Assembly: GCA_038226665.1 (NCBI GenBank) | Contig: JBBRQI010000002.1 | Span: 186,001-250,000, forward strand | Length of the DNA: 64,000 nt | Source of the DNA: SZAS-103 sp038226665 | GTDB lineage: Bacteria > Pseudomonadota > Gammaproteobacteria > Xanthomonadales > Xanthomonadaceae | Reading direction: 5' to 3' | In this document: piece after piece, positions 58,801 through 64,000 of the stretch | Layout: each line of letters opens with the position of its first letter | Position numbering within the stretch: position 1 is the stretch's first letter | Notes under the pieces: generated by a model | What the model saw: the letters and a program-made list of their open reading frames with translations, nothing else | What the model was told of the DNA's origin: nothing | Databases searched by the model: none | Position numbers and translations under genes: made by a program

Positions 58801-59445
58801 GACGAGGCGATCACCACCCCGACCGAAGAAAGCGTGCGCCGCGCGGTCGCGATCCAGATGATCATCAACAAGGAACTGGGTCTGAATTTCTGCGAGAACC
58901 CGTGGCAGGGCAGTTTCATCGTCGACAAGCTCACCGACCTCGTCGAGGAGGCCGTGTACAAGGAGTTCGAGGCGATCAGCGACCGCGGCGGCGTGCTCGG
59001 CGCGATGGACACCATGTACCAGCGCGGCAAGATCCAGGAAGAGTCGATGTACTACGAGCACAAGAAACACGACGGCTCACTGCCGCTAGTCGGCGTCAAC
59101 ACCTTCCTGCCGAAGGAACACGCGGGCGAGATCGCGACCGAGATCGAACTGATCCGCAGCACCGAGGAAGAGAAGGGCCAGCAGATCGCGAACGTCCTCG
59201 GCTGGCAGACCGCGCGCAATTCACTCGCGCCGAAAGGCGCGACCTCGCACGGCCACATGGCCGACGCCGACGAATCCGTCGAACCCGAATCCCACGACGG
59301 CCACGGCCTGGCCTACCTCCAGCAGACCGCCCGTGACCGCAGAAACGTGTTCGAAGCGCTGATGGAAGCAGTCAAGACGCACAGCCTGGGGCAGATCTCG
59401 CACGCGTTGTATGACGTGGGCGGGGAATATCGGCGGAATATGTAA
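55897..59445 (+). CDS. icmF: fused isobutyryl-CoA mutase IcmF
   Basis: 1182-residue fusion: N-terminal B12-binding domain (LFDGHDAA with His38 as the lower cobalt ligand; ALSSYQGG; FGGGGG), a MeaI-type G-protein chaperone (P-loop with Lys226; NKYD at 360-363), and the mutase large domain. At the substrate site Phe620 (MFAGEG) and Gln807 (LKEDQAQN) replace the Tyr/Arg pair of methylmalonyl-CoA mutase, matching the isobutyryl-CoA determinants of known IcmF. It interconverts isobutyryl- and n-butyryl-CoA, and in studied members isovaleryl- and pivalyl-CoA. GGAG lies 5 bases before ATG 55897. Close to the leucine cluster, it extends branched-chain acyl-CoA metabolism. Confidence 0.94.
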   Translation: MSTPSLSTLDRDNVPAADANVETSPLRFVTAASLFDGHDAAINIMRRLIQAQGAEVIHLGHNRSVEDVVRAALHEDADAIALSSYQGGHVEYFKYMVDMLRERGAGHIRVFGGGGGTITPEEIRELEAYGVERIYHPNDGMKMGLVEMIEDVVKRAADARDSGAKKVSREHTQPGMDDEIGIGRVLSAIEDGTYPESELAHLRKQWQLAGGKTPVIGITGTGGAGKSSVTDELLNRFLASFPKMRIAVISVDPTRRRSGGALLGDRIRMNSLRSHRVYMRSMATRRQNVATNAVLKDCIGFLKSLDYDLVIVETAGIGQSDSEIVDLVDFPMYVMTSDYGAASQLEKIDMVDFAELIVLNKYDKRGAEDALRDVRKQWKRNRVAFKTADADVPVYPTIASQFNDPGISWMFANLCRLLREKLHLPAEKWTPHLDTTLKEPRATVLIPGARARYLAEIAEQGRSINAGIDKQAEAADRAQAFWQALHEIGDDKLPKQLALFDIEALGEGDDKSLRTLRQRYNDAVQALSSESLKLLREWPARLKSITDDVTEYEVRGKKIRVENYRDSLSHQKIPKIAAPTYKSWGELLTFLGKENLPGSYPYTGGVYPYRRTGEDPIRMFAGEGTPERTNRRFHYLSVGQPAVRLSTAFDSVTLYGEDPAPRPDIYGKIGNSGVNIPTLDDMKKLYSGFDLCAPTTSVSMTINGPAPMILAMFMNTAIDQQVEKYLRADDAHWADAQRKIDAFFDGKPRSIYFGDLPPSNNGLGLALLGITGDQLVDAETYARIKGETLRSVRGTVQADILKEDQAQNTCIFSTEFALRMMGDIQQYFVDQKVRNFYSVSISGYHIAEAGANPISQLAFTLSNGFTIVEYYLARGMKIDDFAPNLSFFFSNGMDPEYTVIGRVARRIWARAMRERYGADPRSQMMKYHIQTSGRSLHAQEIQFNDIRTTLQALYALFDNCNSLHTNAYDEAITTPTEESVRRAVAIQMIINKELGLNFCENPWQGSFIVDKLTDLVEEAVYKEFEAISDRGGVLGAMDTMYQRGKIQEESMYYEHKKHDGSLPLVGVNTFLPKEHAGEIATEIELIRSTEEEKGQQIANVLGWQTARNSLAPKGATSHGHMADADESVEPESHDGHGLAYLQQTARDRRNVFEALMEAVKTHSLGQISHALYDVGGEYRRNM

Positions 59446-59456
59446 CGGATGCAGGC

Positions 59457-59495
59457 AGGGTCAGCTTCCAACAATCAACATATGAACCTGACCCT
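59457..59495. repeat. left-flank inverted repeat of the accessory island
   Basis: AGGGTCAG (59457-59464) and CTGACCCT (59488-59495) around a 23-base AT-rich middle; the right arm ATGAACCTGACCC matches the palindrome at 61231-61281. It may also terminate icmF. The gap up to 59614 has no gene. Confidence 0.65.
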
Positions 59496-59614
59496 TTCCC
59501 GCAAGAGCGATCCACTTTTGCTGTCTCAGGTACGGAGACTCGCTTAAGTCATCTTGAAGTCTCCGAAATCGGCCTAACGGCAGCAATGGGGCGACGGCAA
59601 TTTGAGGGTAAACC

Positions 59615-60526
59615 ATGATCGAGAAATTTCAGGGCGACGACGGAAGGCGCCGCTTGGTCTCAGCGCTATCAGAGCATCGGCTAGTCGCCAATCAAACAGA
59701 ACTTGCAGAGAGACTCGTTACCGTGGGCGAGTTGATGGAGGTTCCCGCAGGTCCAGCCATTATTGTGCAGGGTGAAGACACATCAGACGTTTTCTTCATC
59801 ATCGCGGGAAAGGTTGAAGCCCGTGTAAACGGTAAGGTTGTGGCGAACCGATTTCCTGGCGATCACATAGGGGAAATGGCTGCAATCGAGCCGTCGCAAC
59901 CCCGAGCAGCGACGATTATTCCTGTCGAAACTACTGTGCTGCTTCGAATCTCCGAAGCCGAATTCTCTGCGATTGCGACGTTGTTCCCCGATGTGTGGAG
60001 GCGCGCTGCCGCAACGCTTGCCCGACGACTTGCGCAGCGAAATCATTTGGTGACCATCCAACGCGAGCGCGTGAAGGTCTTCATCATGTCTTCTGCAGAA
60101 GCGCTACCGATTGTTGATCTTCTCATTCGACAGTTCGAGCACGATCCGTTTCTGGCGGTTGCATGGAAGAATGGGGTATTCCGAGCATCGAACTACACGT
60201 TGGACGAACTGGAGTTACAGTTGGACGATTCGGATTTCGCGATAGCTATTGCTCATCAGGATGATGTGGTTATTACGCGAGACGACGAATGGCCGACGGT
60301 TCGCGACAATGTAGTTTTTGAATTAGGGCTATTTATGGGCCGGCTTGGGAGGCGTAGGGCGTTTCTTATGGAGCCGCGGGACGCCGACTTAAGGTTGCCG
60401 AGCGATTGGGCGGGATTGACCACAATTCCGTACAGGTATGAGCCAGGCAAAGACGCGGAGCACGTTATCGCGCCTGCCTGCGCGAAACTCCGTGACTTGA
60501 TTCTTGCGTCGGGACCAAAGGATTGA
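59615..60526 (+). CDS. PycTIR-like Pycsar effector: cyclic-nucleotide-binding domain plus TIR-like NADase
   Basis: 303 residues. N-terminal CRP-like cyclic-nucleotide-binding domain (about 20-140) with phosphate-binding cassette FPGDHIGEMAAIEPSQPRAA (Glu87, Arg97). C-terminal TIR-like domain (about 152-260): VKVFIMSS start, LDELELQLDDSDFAIAI, and TVRDNVVFELGLFMGRLG with the probable catalytic Glu236. This domain order is that of Pycsar PycTIR effectors, which on binding cCMP or cUMP destroy NAD+ and abort phage infection (established for the family). No signal peptide or membrane segment, so cytosolic. The cyclase gene starts 3 bases downstream. Codon use is visibly more AT-rich than in the neighbouring chromosome, suggesting horizontal transfer. 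Confidence 0.87.
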   Translation: MIEKFQGDDGRRRLVSALSEHRLVANQTELAERLVTVGELMEVPAGPAIIVQGEDTSDVFFIIAGKVEARVNGKVVANRFPGDHIGEMAAIEPSQPRAATIIPVETTVLLRISEAEFSAIATLFPDVWRRAAATLARRLAQRNHLVTIQRERVKVFIMSSAEALPIVDLLIRQFEHDPFLAVAWKNGVFRASNYTLDELELQLDDSDFAIAIAHQDDVVITRDDEWPTVRDNVVFELGLFMGRLGRRRAFLMEPRDADLRLPSDWAGLTTIPYRYEPGKDAEHVIAPACAKLRDLILASGPKD

Positions 60527-60529
60527 GCA

Positions 60530-61225
60530 ATGGGCCTTAAAACTGACCTTGAAACTTACTGTAGCGATGTCTTTCGCTCAGCCTGGACGACGCGAGACGG
60601 TACGACGGTGCCGGATGAGAATTCAACGCTTGGTCTGAAGAATGAAGCGATAAAGATTTCGGGAACAGTCTTGTACGCGGACCTCGCTGATTCCACCCTT
60701 CTGGTGGACAAAGAACTTCCGGGTTTCTCCGCAGAAATATACAAGACGTTCTTGTACTGTTGCGCCAGAATTATTCCGTCTCAAGGAGGCTCGGTCACCG
60801 CCTATGATGGCGACAGAATCATGGGCATATTCATCGGCAAAAGTAAAAATACCAGCGCAGTAACTGCCGCCCTGAACATCAAATGGGCTGTAGATGAGAT
60901 AGTCATGCCGAAAATGAAGGCTGTTTACAAAACAAAAGCCTTTCAGGTCAGCCATGTCACCGGAATTGATTCAAGCGAGCTCTTCGTCGCCAAGACGGGC
61001 GCCCGAGGTGCTAACGATTTGGTCTGGGTAGGGCGCGCGGCGAATTACGCTGCGAAGCTAGCGGCACTTGACCCCAGTTACACTTACATCACTTCCGACA
61101 TTTACGAAACCATGCACGACAGTGTGAAATTTGCAAATGGCAATGCGATGTGGACAAAGATGATCTGGACGGACTTCAACAACTCCTACATCTATCGCTC
61201 GAGCTATCGAATTAGCCTCAGCTAG
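60530..61225 (+). CDS. pycC: PycC-like pyrimidine nucleotide cyclase (Pycsar)
   Basis: 231-residue class III cyclase domain with no sensor or membrane domain. Metal-binding Asp51 (LYADLADST) and Asp95 (AYDGDRIMGIF) are present; the transition-state region VGRAANYAAKL has Asn172 and a Lys (176) at the usual Arg place. Stand-alone short cyclases of this shape next to a CNMP-TIR gene are PycC enzymes that make cUMP or cCMP on phage infection; which base cannot be read off safely. Three bases separate it from the effector, so both are one operon. The gene ends before a strong palindromic terminator. Confidence 0.84.
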   Translation: MGLKTDLETYCSDVFRSAWTTRDGTTVPDENSTLGLKNEAIKISGTVLYADLADSTLLVDKELPGFSAEIYKTFLYCCARIIPSQGGSVTAYDGDRIMGIFIGKSKNTSAVTAALNIKWAVDEIVMPKMKAVYKTKAFQVSHVTGIDSSELFVAKTGARGANDLVWVGRAANYAAKLAALDPSYTYITSDIYETMHDSVKFANGNAMWTKMIWTDFNNSYIYRSSYRISLS

Positions 61226-61230
61226 TAGAC

Positions 61231-61281
61231 AAAAAAGGGGTCAGGTTCATTTAATTAATAGATGAACCTGGCCCCTTTTTT
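61231..61281. repeat. 20-bp palindrome, terminator of the Pycsar operon and island repeat
   Basis: AAAAAAGGGGTCAGGTTCAT and ATGAACCTGGCCCCTTTTTT, one mismatch in 20, with an 11-base AT spacer. The T-run on either strand makes it a bidirectional terminator six bases after the pycC stop. The core GGGGTCAGGTTCAT resembles ends I associate with REP-type or transposase-mobilised elements; that link is recall, not shown here. Confidence 0.8.
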
Positions 61282-61305
61282 GTCCGATACCTCAGCGATA
61301 CCTCA

Positions 61306-61345
61306 GGGACGGAGGTAATTAAGTAGATTTAATAACCTCCGTCCC
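61306..61345. repeat. GGGACGGAGGT palindrome
   Basis: Perfect 11-bp arms GGGACGGAGGT / ACCTCCGTCCC around an AT-rich 18-base middle. A direct repeat GATACCTCAG occurs twice just before it. Its degraded match reappears at 62619-62635 on the other side of the GGDEF gene. Confidence 0.75.
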
Positions 61346-61441
61346 TTATCCACTTATTTTTCTAGATATGATGCCGTATGGAAACTCAAAAATGTCGTCG
61401 ACCGCCCCTTGCGTTGCGAGCGCAAATGAGGACTTGCCACG

Positions 61442-62584
61442 ATGAACGATGAAGCAGGCGCATCTGACACGTTCGATATCGAAGCCGAAAACCAGGCACT
61501 GAAATTGCAGGTCGATGAACTGCGTCGAGCTCTTGCCGACGCACAAAGCCAATTGAAATCAAGACCTGAAAGATATCAGGAAGTACTGTTTCGAATTTCC
61601 GAGACTTCGCATTCAAGCAAGGACTTGCAAGAGATTTTCCGTCGGATTCATACCATCATCGGCGAACTGATTCCAGCGGCCAATTTGTTTATCGCCTTAT
61701 ACGACTCCGATAGTGGCCTGGTTCGTTTTCCGTATTATGTCGATGAGTTCGACGCCCCGCCCGAGCCGAGCTTGCTCAGTGACCGAGGTCTGACACAACG
61801 CGTCATTCGCACCGGCGAAGCTGTACTCATGACGCCGGAGATGCGTGAAGAACGCGTGAAGCAGGGTGAACGAATTGTTGGCAGCATTTGCCTCGACTGG
61901 CTTGGCGTTCCACTCGTGGAATCGGGGAAAACCATTGGCGCGCTGGTCATCCAGAGCTACAGCGGTGACGTGCGGTATTCATCGGCTGATACCGAGCTTT
62001 TGCAGTTCGTTTCATCGCAAGTTGCCTCCGCAATTGTCCGCAAGGGCGATGCGGATCGTATCCTGCATCTGGCCCTCCATGATGGCCTGACCGGCCTGCC
62101 CAATCGCGCATTGCTGCATGACCGCGCTCTGCATGCCATCGCCGTGTCGAAGCGCAGCAGCACCCAGTTTGCCTGGCTTTGTCTCGACCTGGACAAATTC
62201 AAGCCGATCAATGATTCATTTGGCCATGCCATTGGAGACGAAGTGCTCGCTCAGGTGTCGACGCGCATTCAAGCTTGCTTGCGCGAGTCGGATACCCTCG
62301 CACGTATTGGTGGTGATGAATTCGCATTACTGCTCGAAGCGATTGATGGTGCCGATGCCGCATTGGCCGTCGCCGAAAAAATAAGAGTCGCCTTGGGCAA
62401 ACCGTTTCTCATCGACGGTCATGCGCTTCATATTTCCGTGAGCATTGGAATCGCAATGTTCCCGGAGCACGGTGACGATCAAATATCACTTTCCAAGCAT
62501 GCGGACGCCGCACTTTATGCTGCAAAAAATAGTGGTCGGAACGCCGTGCAGATATCCGATGCAAAGACTGGGGTCGAAAAATAG
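61442..62584 (+). CDS. GAF-GGDEF diguanylate cyclase
   Basis: 380 residues: short N-terminal coiled coil (about 14-40, ENQALKLQVDELRRAL), GAF sensor domain (about 55-200), GGDEF domain (about 210-375) with an intact RIGGDEF active site and an upstream RESD inhibitory site 5 residues before it (product feedback). Predicted to make cyclic di-GMP under control of a ligand or redox signal on the GAF domain; no membrane segment. GAGGA lies 8 bases before ATG 61442. It sits inside the repeat-bracketed island directly after the Pycsar operon but behind its terminator, so it is probably transcribed separately. Confidence 0.9.
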   Translation: MNDEAGASDTFDIEAENQALKLQVDELRRALADAQSQLKSRPERYQEVLFRISETSHSSKDLQEIFRRIHTIIGELIPAANLFIALYDSDSGLVRFPYYVDEFDAPPEPSLLSDRGLTQRVIRTGEAVLMTPEMREERVKQGERIVGSICLDWLGVPLVESGKTIGALVIQSYSGDVRYSSADTELLQFVSSQVASAIVRKGDADRILHLALHDGLTGLPNRALLHDRALHAIAVSKRSSTQFAWLCLDLDKFKPINDSFGHAIGDEVLAQVSTRIQACLRESDTLARIGGDEFALLLEAIDGADAALAVAEKIRVALGKPFLIDGHALHISVSIGIAMFPEHGDDQISLSKHADAALYAAKNSGRNAVQISDAKTGVEK

Positions 62585-62618
62585 ACCAAAAAAGGAATAC
62601 CAAAAAAGGACCAAAAAT

Positions 62619-62662
62619 GGGACGGAAGGAATTAAGCGCAAAAAAGGGGCCAGTGTAAATTT
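62619..62662. repeat. degenerate right-flank copy of the island repeats
   Basis: GGGACGGAAGGAATTAA (62619-62635) and AAAAAAGGGGCCAGTGTAAATTT-like sequence (62640-62662; 20-base core only quoted here in part) match, with a few changes, single arms of the two palindromes at 61306 and 61231, in reversed order. Nearby AAAAAAGGA runs add to the AT-rich look. Confidence 0.6.
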
Positions 62663-62729
62663 CTGTTTGGATTCGTTCGCTGATCGAACTGTCTTCACGG
62701 TAGTAGCTCTGGCCGCGTTTCCAGACCCC

Positions 62730-62990
62730 TCAACTGGTGTCGTCCTGCATCCGCTCCACGCGCTTGCGGTACTCACGCACGTTGTCGCCATCGATGCTCG
62801 ATTCCCGCGTGCCTTTCACCTCGTCGACTTTCTCGTCCGAACCGGTCACCGGCTTGGCCACGACCGCCGTTTCGTGTTCGAAGTCGTGCGATTTGTCGGT
62901 GTTGCGGTAATACCGGTACAAGGCCCAATACAGTCCGGTTCCGCCGGCTGGGCCGAGCAGGAGTATCGCCAGTCCGCCATCGCTGCTCAT
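62730..62990 (-). CDS. small membrane protein coupled to the zinc-ribbon gene
   Basis: 86 residues. One hydrophobic N-terminal segment (about 5-22, LAILLLGPAGGTGLYWAL), followed by YRYYRNTDKSHDFEHET and a charged, soluble C-terminal tail with repeated acid/base pairs. ATG 62990 overlaps the stop of the upstream gene (ATGA), so translation is coupled. No family recognised; the tight coupling suggests it works with the zinc-ribbon protein at the membrane. Confidence 0.72.
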   Translation of the reverse strand: MSSDGGLAILLLGPAGGTGLYWALYRYYRNTDKSHDFEHETAVVAKPVTGSDEKVDEVKGTRESSIDGDNVREYRKRVERMQDDTS

Positions 62991-64000
62991 GACGAGTGCC
63001 CCACGATAAAGAGTGCAATGACTTCGAGAAAGGTGCCGACGGTGAGTGCGGTCATGATCAGTTTCCACTGCTGCACCGGTACGCTGCCCATGGTCTCGCC
63101 GGTGCGGCCGTTCACTGCGATGTAGTGCAGCATGCCGCCGTTGGGGCCGGGCTGGTGGTACGAATAGAGCCACACCGGCAGGTACATCGATACCCAGCGC
63201 GTGCCGTGCACGCTGAGGCGTTCCTGCTCCCAGCGGACTCCGCGATCGTATTGGCCGACCGATTTTTCGACTTGGGCACGGGCGATCGACAGCAATTCGT
63301 CCTCCAGGTGCGGGCGGAGTTTTTCCACGTCGAGGTCGCGCTTCTCCGATGTGATGCCCGCCAGATAGGACGCGTTCCACTTCACCGCGTTCTTGGTGTC
63401 GAACGGCAGGATCGTATTGATAATGTTGTTGGTGTTGGTGCGCGTGTCGAGGTTGCCGCGGTCCTTGGAGGATTCCAGCGGCAGGTCGTCCACGGTGAAG
63501 TCCACGTGCCGCTCCACCTTGTACACATCGGCATCGTAGTAGGTCTTCTTGGTGTCGCCACTGCCTTCCGTGTACTCGCGCGTCTCGATTTCGGCGTGGC
63601 CGGCTACATCGACGCTGGTGTTGCCATCGACGATCATGTACGGCAAGTAGACGCCGACGACGTTCTCGGGCGTGAACTGTTCCTTGAATGCCTTCAGCGC
63701 GAACAGTCGCCGCTTGTCGACGAACTGTCGGATGCGCGCGACCGCGTCGTCCTTCTTGATGTGGAAGGGCAGCACGGCGTCGGGCACCGCGCCGTTCGGT
63801 ATCTGCTCGTTGACGCCGAAGACGTGGCGGCACCAGTGGCAACGCGCGGTCATCGCGTTTTCGGTATTGACCGTCACCTCGGCACCGCAGCCGGGGCACT
63901 TGAAGGTCATCATGCTCGCGGCGTCGGCCGCGATATCCCGCGCACCCGAAGCGATGACCGTGCCCTGGAGTTGGTCGATGCCTAAGCCCAGCCCGAATTC
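62987..64000 (-). CDS. zinc-ribbon protein with C-terminal membrane segment, 5' end beyond window
   Basis: At least 337 residues. The visible frame is open to the window edge, so an earlier start is likely; the ATGs at 63913 and 63910 are internal candidates without a ribosome site. A zinc ribbon is visible as FKCPGCGAEV ... ARCHWCRHVF, then a large domain (LPFHIKKDDAVARIRQFVDKR, VVGVYLPYMIVDGN, VWLYSYHQPGP) and a C-terminal hydrophobic segment (LIMTALTVGTFLEVIALFIV) ending VGHSS. It resembles the family usually called TFIIB-type zinc-ribbon proteins in actinobacteria and proteobacteria; no biochemical role is known to me. Confidence 0.8.
   Translation of the reverse strand, partial: EFGLGLGIDQLQGTVIASGARDIAADAASMMTFKCPGCGAEVTVNTENAMTARCHWCRHVFGVNEQIPNGAVPDAVLPFHIKKDDAVARIRQFVDKRRLFALKAFKEQFTPENVVGVYLPYMIVDGNTSVDVAGHAEIETREYTEGSGDTKKTYYDADVYKVERHVDFTVDDLPLESSKDRGNLDTRTNTNNIINTILPFDTKNAVKWNASYLAGITSEKRDLDVEKLRPHLEDELLSIARAQVEKSVGQYDRGVRWEQERLSVHGTRWVSMYLPVWLYSYHQPGPNGGMLHYIAVNGRTGETMGSVPVQQWKLIMTALTVGTFLEVIALFIVGHSS

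Overview
The window is a GC-rich gammaproteobacterial chromosome segment, most likely from the Xanthomonadales/Lysobacterales (Rhodanobacteraceae- or Xanthomonadaceae-like). This is inferred from the smc-zipA-ligA and mtnA-gyrA linkages, from a glutamine at GyrA position 83 (which I recall from Stenotrophomonas/Xanthomonas), and from the liu-type leucine catabolic cluster. I saw no rRNA, tRNA, CRISPR array or insertion-sequence transposase.

Left third (1-24,072, almost all + strand): the end of a divergent cupin gene, then smc, zipA, ligA and epmA (chromosome condensation, division, DNA ligation, EF-P modification), a DUF3011 secreted protein, mtnA and gyrA. Next comes an envelope block: a multi-PDZ HtrA-like protease, a translationally coupled protease-like protein that has lost its catalytic triad, an alpha-2-macroglobulin lipoprotein and penicillin-binding protein 1C. 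The last two form the yfhM-pbpC pair known from E. coli.

Middle (24,491-37,918, mostly - strand): a ferritin-like protein, a Prx5-type peroxiredoxin, a CbpA-like co-chaperone, a PilH-like response regulator, an AcuI/YhdH oxidoreductase and a GFA-family protein. Then the 2-oxoglutarate dehydrogenase operon sucA-sucB-lpdA runs on into a DUF6438 protein and an M3 metallopeptidase. These last two lie in one uninterrupted reading frame.

Leucine block (38,195-53,697, - strand): leucine dehydrogenase, isovaleryl-CoA dehydrogenase, thiolase, methylcrotonyl-CoA carboxylase beta, methylglutaconyl-CoA hydratase, methylcrotonyl-CoA carboxylase alpha and HMG-CoA lyase give a complete route from leucine to acetoacetate and acetyl-CoA. 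VOC, cupin, lipoprotein, GNAT and SDR genes are interleaved. A + strand FTR1-cupredoxin-outer-membrane-protein operon behind a putative Fur box splits the cluster, as do two Ala-rich lipoproteins. Two WXXGXW-repeat proteins follow, then icmF (fused isobutyryl-CoA mutase), which extends the branched-chain acyl-CoA theme.

Right end (59,446-62,690): a short accessory island of visibly lower GC, bracketed by GGGTCAG/GGGACGGAGG palindromes. It holds a two-gene Pycsar-type anti-phage operon (cyclic-nucleotide-binding/TIR effector plus pyrimidine-type nucleotide cyclase) and a GAF-GGDEF diguanylate cyclase. This is the most interesting part of the window. The window ends in a zinc-ribbon membrane protein gene coupled to a small membrane protein gene; the former runs off the right edge.
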